64,000 nucleotides of DNA from Nocardioides sp. Kera G14 (GTDB lineage Bacteria; Actinomycetota; Actinomycetes; Propionibacteriales; Nocardioidaceae): assembly GCF_020715565.1 (NCBI RefSeq), contig NZ_CP085839.1:1116001-1180000 (forward strand), written 5' to 3'. Both the position numbers and the translations under genes were made by a program. The notes below the pieces were generated by a model, which did not search any database, was not told the origin of the DNA, and saw only the letters and a list, made by a program, of their open reading frames with translations. Shown here one piece after another: positions 35,976-45,450 of the stretch (the stretch's first letter is position 1; each line of letters starts with the position of its first letter).

Positions 35976-37979
35976 ATGACCCTCGACACCCCGATCGCCC
36001 CTACCGACAGCCCCGGCGCCGCGACCAGCCACCCGCTCGACCCGCTCTCGGGCCCCGAGATCGAGCGCGCCGCCGCCCTCACCAAGGCCGACCCGCGCTC
36101 GACCGAGACCCTGAAGTTCGTGATGATCTCGCTCGAGGAGCCCGCGAAGCCGGCCACGCTCGAGTTCGACCCCACCGACTACCCCGACCGCAAGGCCTTC
36201 GTCGTCGCGTACGACGCCGCCGCCAAGCTCATCACCGAGGTGATCGTCAATCTCGCGACCGGTGAGGTGGAGGGGTGGACGCCCGTGCCTGGCCGGTTCC
36301 CGTCGTACCTCTCCGACGCGATGATGGGCGTCGAGCTCAAGGTCAAGGAGGACGAGCGCTGGCAGGAGGCGATGCGCAAGCGGGGTGTGGAGGACTTCGA
36401 CCTCGTCATGGTCGACCCGTGGCCGGCCGGCTACATGGGCCCGCAGGACGCGTTCGAGAACAGCCCGACGATCTGCCGTCCGCTCTCCTTCGTCCGCTCG
36501 GCACCCGGCGAGCACGGCTACGCCCGCCCCGTCGAGGGCGTCATCGTCACCTACGACATGGACGCCGAGAAGGTGATCGACGTGGTGGACCACGGCGTCG
36601 TGCCGCTCCCGCCGAAGTCCGGCAACTACTCCGAGCACCACGGCATGTTCGACCCGGACAACCGCCCTGCGTTCGAGGGCTTCCGCACCGACGTCAAGGA
36701 CATCGTCATCACCCAACCCGACGGCCCGAGCTACACCGTCGACGGCTACGGCGTGACCTGGCAGAAGTGGGCATTCCGCGTCGCGTTCAACCCGCGCGAA
36801 GGCCTCGTCCTGCACACGATCACCTACAACGACAAGGGCGTCGAGCGTCCCATCATGTATCGCGCCGCGCTCTCGGAGATGGTGGTGCCGTACGGCGACG
36901 TCGCACCGACCCACTGGAACAAGAACGTCTTCGACATGGGCGAGGTCGGCATGGGCATGAGCGCCAACCCGCTCACCCTCGGCTGTGACTGCCTCGGCGA
37001 GATCTTCTACTTCGACGGCATCGTCAACAACTCCGCCGGCGAGGCGGTGACGATCCCCAACGCGGTCTGCATGCACGAGGAGGACTTCGGCATCGCCTGG
37101 AAGCACACCGACTTCCGCACCGAGGAGGTCGAGGTGCGTCGCTCGCGGCGACTGGTGATCTCGATGATCTGCACGGTCGGCAACTATGAGTACGGCTTCT
37201 TCTGGTACCTCTACACCGACGGCTCGATCGAGTACGAGGTCAAGCTCAGCGGCGTCCTGACCACCGGCTCGTGGGCCGATGAGGAGAAGCCCAAGTACGG
37301 CAACCTGGTCGCGCCCGGGATCTACGGCCCGCACCACCAGCACTTCTTCAACGTCCGGATGGACATGGCGATCGACGGTCCGAACAACACCGTCTACGAG
37401 ATCGATTCGCTGGTGGAGTCGGCGGACGAGAACCCCTACAACAACGCCTGGTACACGCAGGCGACGCCCATCACGTCGGAGAGGGACGGGGCGCGTGACT
37501 GGAAGTGGGAGACCAACCGCTACTGGAAGATCGCCTCGGACAAGGTCAACGAGCTGGGGGAGAAGACCGCCTACAAGCTCGAGCCCCGCGCTGTCGTCGC
37601 ACCGTTCGTCCAGAAGGGCTCCTACATCTACGACCGGGCACGGTTCGTGCAGAAGCCGGTGTGGGTGACGGCGTACGACCCCGAGGAGATGTACGCCGCC
37701 GGCGACTACATGGCGCAGTCGGCCGACATGCAGGGACTGCCGGTCTACCTCGAGGACGACGCTCCGTTGGAGAACACCGACGTGGTGCTCTGGTACACCC
37801 TCGGTACGCACCACATCGTGAGGCCTGAGGACTGGCCGGTGATGCCGGTGGCCTACATCGGCTTCCACCTCAAGCCGGTCGGTTTCTTCGACGGCAACCC
37901 GGCCCTCGACCTTCCGCCGTCGACGCCTGCCGGCGGGCACTGCAGCATGCACCACGGTCACGGGGCGCCGATCGCGTGA
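35976..37979 (+). CDS. Copper-containing primary-amine oxidase with His/Met/Cys-rich tail
   Basis: This 667-residue enzyme matches copper/topaquinone amine oxidases. The topaquinone precursor is Tyr404 in TVGNYEYG, the catalytic base region is VFDMGEVGMG (Asp320), and the copper histidines are in PHHQHFFNV (453/454 and 456) and THHIVR (612/613). It oxidises a primary amine to an aldehyde, ammonia and hydrogen peroxide. The C-terminus ends in GGHCSMHHGHGAP, a possible extra copper site. No signal peptide is visible, so it acts in the cytoplasm unless exported by another route. ATG 35976 follows GAGAGGAAACGAC. The next gene overlaps the stop by four bases. Confidence 0.96.
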   Translation: MTLDTPIAPTDSPGAATSHPLDPLSGPEIERAAALTKADPRSTETLKFVMISLEEPAKPATLEFDPTDYPDRKAFVVAYDAAAKLITEVIVNLATGEVEGWTPVPGRFPSYLSDAMMGVELKVKEDERWQEAMRKRGVEDFDLVMVDPWPAGYMGPQDAFENSPTICRPLSFVRSAPGEHGYARPVEGVIVTYDMDAEKVIDVVDHGVVPLPPKSGNYSEHHGMFDPDNRPAFEGFRTDVKDIVITQPDGPSYTVDGYGVTWQKWAFRVAFNPREGLVLHTITYNDKGVERPIMYRAALSEMVVPYGDVAPTHWNKNVFDMGEVGMGMSANPLTLGCDCLGEIFYFDGIVNNSAGEAVTIPNAVCMHEEDFGIAWKHTDFRTEEVEVRRSRRLVISMICTVGNYEYGFFWYLYTDGSIEYEVKLSGVLTTGSWADEEKPKYGNLVAPGIYGPHHQHFFNVRMDMAIDGPNNTVYEIDSLVESADENPYNNAWYTQATPITSERDGARDWKWETNRYWKIASDKVNELGEKTAYKLEPRAVVAPFVQKGSYIYDRARFVQKPVWVTAYDPEEMYAAGDYMAQSADMQGLPVYLEDDAPLENTDVVLWYTLGTHHIVRPEDWPVMPVAYIGFHLKPVGFFDGNPALDLPPSTPAGGHCSMHHGHGAPIA

Positions 37980-38518
37980 TCGGTCTCCTTCCTGCAGTGG
38001 GTGGCGCGGCCATGCTGGCCGTCGCCGCCCACTGCGGGCTGCAACTCGTCCGGCTCAGCCGGACGCCCTGTGCCGGAGCCAGGAGTCGTGCCGAGGAGGC
38101 GGTGCACTTCCTGATGGCGGTGGCCATGGCGGCGATGTTCCTGCTGCCGCTGTCCCGGCCGTTCGGAGCGGTCCTCCTCTTCGGCGCATTGGCAGGGCTC
38201 GGCTGGGCGGCGCTGCGGTTCCTCGCCCGCCCCGGCCTGGTCACCGGCGGCCTCTGCGTGAGCACCCTCGCGATGGCGGTGATGGTCTGGGTGATGCTGC
38301 CGCCGCGCACGGGCGCCTCCGCGCCGGTCGAGCAGGCGATGCCGGGCATGCACCATGTCGGCGTACCGACGTCCGGGCTCACGGTGCTGAAGACGCCGCT
38401 GTTGTGGCTCTCCCTCACCGTCACCGGGGTACTCGTCGGCGCGCTGCTCTCCCGTGGGCGGGTGCGGGATGCGGTGATGGGGCTCGGCATGGTCGCCATG
38501 CTCGGCTCGATGGTCTGA
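37976..38518 (+). CDS. DUF5134-like membrane protein
   Basis: This 180-residue protein has about five membrane segments ([34 protein letters not shown], further helices and a C-terminal [11 protein letters not shown]). Histidine and cysteine residues lie within the first helices, and [11 protein letters not shown] is a Met/His-rich loop. The pattern resembles DUF5134, a family of unknown function often found near copper genes (from memory). The GTG at 37976 overlaps the amine oxidase stop by four bases (GTGA), so it is coupled to that enzyme. A role in supplying copper to it is possible but unproven. Confidence 0.65.
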   Translation: MIGLLPAVGGAAMLAVAAHCGLQLVRLSRTPCAGARSRAEEAVHFLMAVAMAAMFLLPLSRPFGAVLLFGALAGLGWAALRFLARPGLVTGGLCVSTLAMAVMVWVMLPPRTGASAPVEQAMPGMHHVGVPTSGLTVLKTPLLWLSLTVTGVLVGALLSRGRVRDAVMGLGMVAMLGSMV

Positions 38519-38552
38519 GCGCGGCTCACGCTCGGTAGGCTTGCGCCTCGTT

Positions 38553-41045
38553 ATGAGCGAGCAGAGCAGCGACGTCGAGATCACGTACGACCCGGAAGCC
38601 CTCCAGGCCAAGTGGCGCCCGGTGTGGGAGCGGCTCGACCCGTTCAAGGCCGGTGCCCGTGACGGTGCCGAGAAGCGCTACGCGCTCACGATGTTCCCCT
38701 ACCCGAGCGGTGACCTGCACATGGGTCACGCCGAGGTGATGGCACTGCACGACGTCATCGCGCGCTACTGGTGGCAGAAGGGGTACGACGTCCTCAACCC
38801 GATCGGCTGGGACTCCTTCGGCCTGCCCGCCGAGAACGCCGCGATCAAGCGCAACCAACACCCCAGCGAGTTCACCTACGCCAACATCGAGACGCAGGCC
38901 GAGTCGTTCAAGCGCTACGCCGTCTCCTTCGACTGGTCGCGCCGGCTGCACACGTCGGACCCGGAGTACTACCACTGGACCCAGTGGCTCTTCCTGAAGT
39001 TCCGCGAGCGCGGGCTGGCCTACCGCAAGGACTCGCCGGTCAACTGGTGCCCCAACGACCAGACCGTGCTGGCCAACGAGCAGGTCCTCGCCGACGGCAC
39101 CTGTGAGCGTTGCGGCGCCGAGGTCACCAAGCGTGAGCTCAACCAGTGGTACTTCAAGGTCACCGAGTACGCCCAGCGGCTGCTCGACGACATGGACGAC
39201 CTCGCCGGCACCTGGCCCGAGCGCGTGCTCGCCATGCAACGCAACTGGATCGGCCGCTCCGAGGGTGCGCACGTCGACTTCACGCTCTCGCTCTCCTCGG
39301 GAGAAACGCGCACGGTGACGGTCTTCACCACGCGTCCCGACACGCTCTACGGTGCCACTTTCATGGTGGTCGCCGCCGACGCCGCGCTGGCCGCGGAGAT
39401 CGTCGCGCCCGAGCAGCGCCAGGCGCTCGATGACTATCTGGTCGAGGTCCGCAAGGCCTCCGACATCGACCGTCTCGCGACCGACCGCCCGAAGTCCGGC
39501 GTCGACCTCGGCATCACGGCGACCAACCCGGTCACCCGCGAGCAGGTGCCGGTGTGGGCGTCCGACTATGTGCTGGCCGACTACGGCACCGGCGCGATCA
39601 TGGCCGTGCCGGCTCACGACCAGCGCGACCTCGACTTCGCGAAGGTCTTCGACCTGCCGGTGCGCGCGGTCATCGACGTCGCTGAGGCCGAGGACCCGGC
39701 CGTCTCGTTCGTCGCGACCACGGGCGACGGCGCCTACATCAACTCGCCCGCGCTCGACGGCGTCAGCGGCAAGGCCGACGGCATCGCCACGATGATCTCC
39801 AAGCTCACGGCTGACGGCACGGGTACCGGCACGGTCAACTTCCGCCTGCGCGACTGGCTCCTGTCGCGACAGCGGTTCTGGGGTGCGCCGATCCCGATCA
39901 TCCACTGCGAGGCCTGCGGTGAGGTCCCCGTGCCGGAGTCCGACCTGCCGGTGCGGCTGCCCGACGACGTACGGGGTGAGGACCTGAAGCCGAAGGGCGT
40001 CTCGCCGCTCGCGGCGGCCGAGGCGTGGGTCAACGTGGAGTGCCCGTCGTGCGGGGGGCAGGCGTTGCGCGACTCCGACACGATGGACACCTTCGTCGAC
40101 TCGTCGTGGTACTTCCTGCGCTACCTCGACCCGGCCGATGACACCCAGGCGTTCGACCCGGCCAAGGCCCGCGAGTGGATGCCCGTCGACCAGTACGTCG
40201 GCGGTGTCGAGCACGCGATCCTGCACCTGCTCTACTCACGCTTCTTCACCAAGGTCCTGCACGACATGGGCCTGCTCGACTTCACAGAGCCGTTCAAGGC
40301 GCTGATGAACCAGGGCCAGGTCATCAACGGCGGCAAGGCGATGAGCAAGTCGCTCGGCAACGGCGTCAACCTCGGCGACGTGATCGACGAGTTCGGCGTC
40401 GACGCCACCCGCCTCACGATGGTCTTCGCCGGCCCGCCCGAGGACGACATCGACTGGCAGGACGTCTCGCCCGGCGGCTCGCTCCGCTTCCTGCAGCGTG
40501 CCTGGCGCCTCTCCGGCGACGTCACCTCGCCTGTGGACGCCGATCCGGCGACCGGTGATGTTGCCGTACGTCGCCTCACGCACCGCACCATCGCCGAGGC
40601 CGAGCAGCTGATCGAGTCACAGCGCTTCAACGTGATGGTCGCCCGTCTGATGGAGCTGGTGAACGCCACCCGCAAGGCGATCGACTCCGGTGCCGGCGGT
40701 GCCGACCCGGCGGTGCGCGAGGCGGTCGAGACGGTCGCGATCCTGCTGTCGCTCGTCGCGCCCTACACGGCCGAGGAGATGTGGGAGCGGCTGGGCCACG
40801 AGCCCACGGTCGCTCGCGCCGGCTGGCCGGCCGTCGATCCGGCTCTGCTCGTGGAGGACGCCGTCACCGCCGTGGTGCAGATCGGCGGGAAGGTCCGCGG
40901 TCGGCTCGAGGTCTCGCCCTCCATCTCGGAGGCGGAGCTCGAGGCTGCTGCGCTGGCCGACCCCGCGGTGGTCGCCGCGCTTGGTGGCGCTGCGCCGAAG
41001 AAGGTCATCGTGCGGGCGCCCAAGCTGGTGAATATCGTTCTGTAA
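38553..41045 (+). CDS. leuS: Leucyl-tRNA synthetase
   Basis: This 830-residue class I synthetase has the HIGH-type motif [10 protein letters not shown] at about residues 46-55, the editing (CP1) domain at about 220-400 with the [16 protein letters not shown] text [16 protein letters not shown], and KAMSKSLGN for the KMSKS loop near 600. It charges tRNA(Leu). ATG 38553 is chosen because MSEQSS begins after a TAGGCT -10-like box at 38536 and no ribosome site is present, which suggests a leaderless mRNA; the upstream ORF extension lacks support. Length is normal for the bacterial enzyme. Confidence 0.97.
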   Translation: MSEQSSDVEITYDPEALQAKWRPVWERLDPFKAGARDGAEKRYALTMFPYPSGDLHMGHAEVMALHDVIARYWWQKGYDVLNPIGWDSFGLPAENAAIKRNQHPSEFTYANIETQAESFKRYAVSFDWSRRLHTSDPEYYHWTQWLFLKFRERGLAYRKDSPVNWCPNDQTVLANEQVLADGTCERCGAEVTKRELNQWYFKVTEYAQRLLDDMDDLAGTWPERVLAMQRNWIGRSEGAHVDFTLSLSSGETRTVTVFTTRPDTLYGATFMVVAADAALAAEIVAPEQRQALDDYLVEVRKASDIDRLATDRPKSGVDLGITATNPVTREQVPVWASDYVLADYGTGAIMAVPAHDQRDLDFAKVFDLPVRAVIDVAEAEDPAVSFVATTGDGAYINSPALDGVSGKADGIATMISKLTADGTGTGTVNFRLRDWLLSRQRFWGAPIPIIHCEACGEVPVPESDLPVRLPDDVRGEDLKPKGVSPLAAAEAWVNVECPSCGGQALRDSDTMDTFVDSSWYFLRYLDPADDTQAFDPAKAREWMPVDQYVGGVEHAILHLLYSRFFTKVLHDMGLLDFTEPFKALMNQGQVINGGKAMSKSLGNGVNLGDVIDEFGVDATRLTMVFAGPPEDDIDWQDVSPGGSLRFLQRAWRLSGDVTSPVDADPATGDVAVRRLTHRTIAEAEQLIESQRFNVMVARLMELVNATRKAIDSGAGGADPAVREAVETVAILLSLVAPYTAEEMWERLGHEPTVARAGWPAVDPALLVEDAVTAVVQIGGKVRGRLEVSPSISEAELEAAALADPAVVAALGGAAPKKVIVRAPKLVNIVL

Positions 41046-41046
41046 T

Positions 41047-41169
41047 TCAGCTCATCAGGAGCGCGAGCGTCATCAGGATCATCACCAGACTGACCACCAG
41101 GATGAGGCCGGGAAGCTCTGCGTCCTGGCTGGGTTTGCTCTTCTGGAACGGTTCGAGGTCGACGGTCAT
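41047..41169 (-). CDS. Small single-pass membrane protein
   Basis: This is a 40-residue frame with a hydrophilic N-terminal half (PFQKSKPSQDAELP) and one membrane helix (GLILVVSLVMILMTLALLMS). The ATG at 41169 is preceded by GAGGAC at good spacing. It sits convergently at the leuS end, one base after its stop, and diverges from degV. No family is recognised; the ribosome site and helix are the support. Confidence 0.5.
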   Translation of the reverse strand: MTVDLEPFQKSKPSQDAELPGLILVVSLVMILMTLALLMS

Positions 41170-41251
41170 GAGTCCTCGGGTACCCCCGGTCGGCGGCCCC
41201 ATCCGGTTGTGTGACAGATGTGACGAATAGGGACGGATAGTGTCTTCACCC

Positions 41252-42112
41252 ATGGCGTCCCGTGTCGTTGTCGTGACGGACTCGACGGCCGTGCTGCCTG
41301 CCGAGCTGGCCGCGGCCGCCGGGATCGAGGTCGTCGCCCTCCCGGTCGTCATCGCCGGCGAGACGCACTGCGACGGCGAGCCGGGCACGGCGCCGGCCGA
41401 CATCGTGGCCGCGTTGATGGGGAAGAAGGACGTCAGTACGTCCCGTCCCTCCCCGGCGTCGCTGCTCGAGCTCTACAGTCGCCTGGCCGACGACGGCGCC
41501 TCGGCGGTCCTGGCCGTGCACGTCACCGGCGAGATGAGCGGCACCGTCGAGTCGGCGCGGCTCGCCGCTCGCACGTCACCGATCCCGGTCGTCACGGTCG
41601 ACACCCGGGCCGTGGGCCCGTGCCTCGGGCTCGCTGCCCTGGCCGGGGTCCATGCCCTGGCTGCCGGTGCCTCGGCGGACGCGGCTGCGGAGGCGGTGAT
41701 GGCGCGGGCGAACGCCACGACGTCGTACTTCTATGTCGACACCCTCGAGTTCCTCCGCCGCGGCGGCCGGGTCGGTGCCGCGTCGGCGCTCCTCGGGTCC
41801 GCCCTCGCCGTCAAGCCCCTCCTCGCCATCGACGACGGGCGCGTGGTGGTGAAGGAGAAGGTGCGTACGTCGACCCGCGCCCTTGCGCGCCTGGAGGAGC
41901 TCGCCCTCGAGGCGGCCGGCGAGGGCGCCGCCGAGGTGGTCGTCGCCCATCTGGCGGCTCCGGAGCGCGCCGAGGCGCTGGCCGACTCGCTCTCGACGCG
42001 GCTCGGAGAGCAGCTTGCTGTGCCGGTCCGGGTGGCGGAGCTCGGTGCCGCGCTGGGTGCGCACGTCGGGCCGGGCATGGTCGCCGCGGTCGTGGCGCCT
42101 GCGCTGGCCTGA
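41252..42112 (+). CDS. DegV family fatty-acid-binding protein
   Basis: This 286-residue protein shows the two-domain DegV fold: VVTDSTAVLPAEL at residues 6-18, KKDVSTSRPSP around the fatty-acid carboxylate site, HVTGEMSGTVESA, and DTLEFLRRGGRVGAA. DegV proteins (FakB-like) bind a fatty acid and can present it to a kinase (FakA) in some bacteria; no kinase gene is nearby. ATG 41252 is used because the first strand begins at once; a TAGTGT box lies just upstream. A clear terminator hairpin follows. Confidence 0.9.
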   Translation: MASRVVVVTDSTAVLPAELAAAAGIEVVALPVVIAGETHCDGEPGTAPADIVAALMGKKDVSTSRPSPASLLELYSRLADDGASAVLAVHVTGEMSGTVESARLAARTSPIPVVTVDTRAVGPCLGLAALAGVHALAAGASADAAAEAVMARANATTSYFYVDTLEFLRRGGRVGAASALLGSALAVKPLLAIDDGRVVVKEKVRTSTRALARLEELALEAAGEGAAEVVVAHLAAPERAEALADSLSTRLGEQLAVPVRVAELGAALGAHVGPGMVAAVVAPALA

Positions 42113-42120
42113 TTCCTCGC

Positions 42121-42147
42121 TGGCCCCGTCAGTCACTGGCGGGGCCA
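42121..42147 (+). terminator. Hairpin terminator after degV
   Basis: TGGCCCCG pairs with CGGGGCCA; the inner bases CAGT and ACTG extend the stem with one wobble. It starts nine bases after the degV stop. Confidence 0.7.
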
Positions 42148-42241
42148 TCGGTTCTCCCCAGGGCGGTCGTCGGGCTCGGGTGTCCACAGGACGTCGCTGG
42201 GATGGGCCGGAGCGGGGGAGACGTGGACCTAGCGTGCCCGC

Positions 42242-43126
42242 ATGCGCCCCGAACAACGACTCCGAGCCGAGACCGTCGAGCGTCGGCTGAGCGGGCTGCG
42301 TGCCGAGACCGACGGGGCGCCTCCCCTGCGCCTCGTCGATCCGGTCGAGGACACGTCGGCGCTTCCGGCCGTGCTTCCGGCGGTGCTGCCGGCAGCGCCT
42401 CCGGTTCCGGTGCCGGGGCGTCACGCGAGTCGGCGCCGTTGGTTGCCCGTGACGCTGCAGGGGCGGGCGGGGCTGGAGCCGTGGCACGTCGGCGCCGTCG
42501 CGGGGGTCCTCCTCATCGCTCTCGCGGTGACGTGCTGGTGGATGCTTCACCGCACGCCGACGGTGGCGACCTCCACATCGTCGACGGCACCTGCGCTCGC
42601 CTCGGCCTCACCCTTGGTCGCCGGAGGCGTCTCCGCCGCCGGTTCAGCCGGTTCAGCCGGTGCCTCGACACAGCCCGCGGGAGGGGCGAGTGCTGCGACG
42701 TCGGTGACGGTCGATGTGGCCGGAAAGGTGCGCAAGCCGGGCGTGAGGACGCTGCCGGCAGGCTCGCGCGTGATCGATGCCCTGCAGGCCGCAGGCGGCG
42801 TCAGACAGGGCGTCGACCTGACCGGCCTCAACCAGGCGCGGGTGCTGGTCGACGGTGAGCAGATCCTCGTCGATGAGAAGGCGACCGTCGTCCCGCCGGC
42901 GGGCTCTGGCGCGGACAACGGGGCAGCCGCGGGTGGCCTCGTGAACCTGAACACCGCGACCGCCGAGCAACTGGACACCCTGCCGGGCGTCGGGCCGGTG
43001 ACGGCACAGTCGATCCTCGACTACCGGACGCAGCACGGCGGCTTCGGCTCGGTGCAGGAGCTCCTCGACGTCGACGGCATCGGTGAGGCCACGCTGGCCA
43101 AGCTCGAGCCGCACGTCACCGTCTGA
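42242..43126 (+). CDS. comEA: ComEA family DNA-binding protein
   Basis: This 294-residue protein has a proline-rich cytoplasmic N-terminus, one membrane helix at about residues 82-102 (VGAVAGVLLIALAVTCWWM), a Ser/Ala-rich linker, a SLBB-like domain at about 155-215 (VTVDVAGKVRKPGV) and a C-terminal helix-hairpin-helix (NLNTATAEQLDTLPGVGPV). ComEA binds incoming double-stranded DNA outside the membrane in natural transformation. ComEC follows after 15 bases. Length and order of domains are normal for actinobacteria. Confidence 0.93.
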   Translation: MRPEQRLRAETVERRLSGLRAETDGAPPLRLVDPVEDTSALPAVLPAVLPAAPPVPVPGRHASRRRWLPVTLQGRAGLEPWHVGAVAGVLLIALAVTCWWMLHRTPTVATSTSSTAPALASASPLVAGGVSAAGSAGSAGASTQPAGGASAATSVTVDVAGKVRKPGVRTLPAGSRVIDALQAAGGVRQGVDLTGLNQARVLVDGEQILVDEKATVVPPAGSGADNGAAAGGLVNLNTATAEQLDTLPGVGPVTAQSILDYRTQHGGFGSVQELLDVDGIGEATLAKLEPHVTV

Positions 43127-43141
43127 TCCGCGGCGAATCGG

Positions 43142-45439
43142 GTGCCCGATCTCCGGCTGCCGCTGCTCGGCACGGCGGCGTGGGTCGGCGCCTTCGCGGT
43201 CATGCTGGTGGCCGGTCATGGCGCGCTGGCCTGGTGGACGGCGCTGGCGACGGTCATGGCATTCGCGGCCGGGATGGTCACCCTCCGACACGCGCCGGCC
43301 GCACGGAGGCTGCTCCTGGCTGCGGTCGCGGTCGGCGTCCTCGCCGCGGGTGTCGCCGGGCTCCGTCTTGCGGCGCTCGAGCACGACCCGGTCGCCCAGC
43401 TGGCGGCCGATCGTGAGTTGGCGACCATCACCGGCACGGTCACCTCGGATCCGCACGTCACGCAGGGCACCTTCTCCACGACGGTCGTGGTCCGACTCAC
43501 GGTGCGTCGCGTGGAGGCGGGGCGGGTGCAGGTCGGCGTACGGACTCCGGTGGTGGTGCTGGGCGACACGGCGTGGGAGCGGATTCCCCTCGGTGCGACG
43601 GTGCGCTTCACCGGCCGGCTCAACCCCGCAGACGACCATGACGTCAGCGCCGAGGTCACAGTGCGGCGTAGCTCGGACGATCCCGCCGTCCGGGTCGTCG
43701 ACGCACCGGACGCCTGGTGGCGCGCGGCGTCGGTCGTACGGCACTCGATCCGGCGCGCGGTGGCGCACCGGCCCGACGAGGAGGCGGCGCTCGTTCCCGC
43801 ATTGGTCGACGGTGACGACGCTGACGTCTCCGAGGCACTGGCCGACGACTTCCGTGCGACCGGCCTGACGCACCTGCTCGCCGTGAGCGGCACCAACCTC
43901 ACCCTGCTGGTCGGTGCCTTGCTGACGGTCGCCCGGTGGTGCCGAGTGCGGGGTCGCTGGATGCTCGTCGTCGGAGCGACAGGCATCGTGGGGTTCATCC
44001 TGCTGGCGCGCACCGAGCCCAGCGTCGTCCGGGCCGCGGCGATGGGGGCCGTCGGTCTGGTCGCGATGTCGAGCAACGGCCGCCATCGCGCCCTGCGGGG
44101 CCTCGGCGCGGCCGTGCTCGGGCTGATCCTGCTCGACCCGGCGATCTCCACCTCGCTGGGCTTCGCCCTGTCGGTGCTGGCCACGGCCGGCATCCTGCTG
44201 CTCGGTCCGCCGTGGCGCGACGCGCTGCGGCGGTGGCTGCCGCGGTGGCTCGCCGAGGCGATCGCCGTTCCGATGGCGGCGCAGCTCGCCTGTACACCCC
44301 TGATCGCGGCGATCTCGGGGCAGGTGAGCCTGTCGGCGGTCGGTGCCAACCTCGTCGCGGAGCCCGCGGTCGGTCCGGCCACGGTGCTCGGCCTGCTCGG
44401 CGGGGTCGTCGGCCTCGTGGCGCCACCGCTCGGAGCGGCGTGCGGCTGGCTCGCGTCATGGTGCGTCGCGTGGATCATCACCATCGCCCACCGCGGCGCC
44501 GCACTGCCCGTCGCCCAGATCGGCTGGGCTACGACACCGGTTGCGCTCGTGCTCCTCACGCTGCTGACGGTCACGATCGCCCTCTGGGGGCCGAGGGTGG
44601 TGCAGCGTCGGTGGATCGGCCTGCCGCTCGCAGTGCTGCTCATCGTGATCGTCGCGGTGCGGTTGCCCGGACGGGGCTGGCCGCCGGCCGGTTGGGTGAT
44701 GGTGATGTGCGACGTGGGCCAAGGAGACGGCCTTGTCCTGTCTGTCGGGGAGCACGCCGCGATGGTCGTCGACACCGGCCCTGAACCGGCCCCGATGGAG
44801 CGTTGCCTCGACGACCTCGGCATCACCACGGTGCCGCTCCTCGTACTCACCCACTTCGATGCCGACCACGTGAGCGGTGTCAGTGCGGTCTTCTCGGGAC
44901 GGACGGTCGGTGCGGTCTGGACGACGGTGCTGCACAAACCCGACTACGGGATCGGGCTCGTCCACGACGCGACGGCAGCCGCGGGTGTCACGCCGGTGAG
45001 TGCGGTGCAGGGCACGACGTTCAGCCTCGGGCCGATCACGGCGCAGGTGCTCTGGCCGCCGCCTGATCTCTCGGAGGCGGTCGACTCCAACGCCGGCTCG
45101 ATCACCCTGCTGCTCCAGAGCCACGGGATCCGCTTCCTGCTCACCGGTGACCTGGACCCGGACGGCGGTGCACGGATCGCCACCGCGGTGCCGGGGCTGC
45201 GGGTCGACGTACTCAAGGTCCCGCACCACGGGAGCCGCTTCCAGGACGAGCCGTGGCTGTTGTCGCTCCACCCGAGGATCGCGCTGACCTCGGTGGGCGC
45301 CGACAACGACTACGGCCACCCCGCGGCCAGCACGCTGGACCCCCTGACGGCCGAGGGGGTCGAGGTCCACCGCACCGACACGGAGGGCGCGCTTGCTGTG
45401 GTTGCGCGAGCCGACGGTCCTGTCGTCGTCCACCAGTAG
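43142..45439 (+). CDS. comEC: ComEC/Rec2 DNA-uptake channel
   Basis: This 765-residue protein has an N-terminal membrane and OB-fold part, the Competence domain with HLLAVSGTNLTLLVGALL at about 240, further membrane helices, and a C-terminal metallo-beta-lactamase domain from about 515 (VGQGDG, then LTHFDADHVSG and KVPHHGS). It forms the membrane channel for single-stranded DNA during transformation; the C-terminal domain may degrade the other strand. The start is GTG. It is coupled to comEA and holA. Confidence 0.94.
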   Translation: MPDLRLPLLGTAAWVGAFAVMLVAGHGALAWWTALATVMAFAAGMVTLRHAPAARRLLLAAVAVGVLAAGVAGLRLAALEHDPVAQLAADRELATITGTVTSDPHVTQGTFSTTVVVRLTVRRVEAGRVQVGVRTPVVVLGDTAWERIPLGATVRFTGRLNPADDHDVSAEVTVRRSSDDPAVRVVDAPDAWWRAASVVRHSIRRAVAHRPDEEAALVPALVDGDDADVSEALADDFRATGLTHLLAVSGTNLTLLVGALLTVARWCRVRGRWMLVVGATGIVGFILLARTEPSVVRAAAMGAVGLVAMSSNGRHRALRGLGAAVLGLILLDPAISTSLGFALSVLATAGILLLGPPWRDALRRWLPRWLAEAIAVPMAAQLACTPLIAAISGQVSLSAVGANLVAEPAVGPATVLGLLGGVVGLVAPPLGAACGWLASWCVAWIITIAHRGAALPVAQIGWATTPVALVLLTLLTVTIALWGPRVVQRRWIGLPLAVLLIVIVAVRLPGRGWPPAGWVMVMCDVGQGDGLVLSVGEHAAMVVDTGPEPAPMERCLDDLGITTVPLLVLTHFDADHVSGVSAVFSGRTVGAVWTTVLHKPDYGIGLVHDATAAAGVTPVSAVQGTTFSLGPITAQVLWPPPDLSEAVDSNAGSITLLLQSHGIRFLLTGDLDPDGGARIATAVPGLRVDVLKVPHHGSRFQDEPWLLSLHPRIALTSVGADNDYGHPAASTLDPLTAEGVEVHRTDTEGALAVVARADGPVVVHQ

Positions 45440-45450
45440 GGTGTGGCGCG

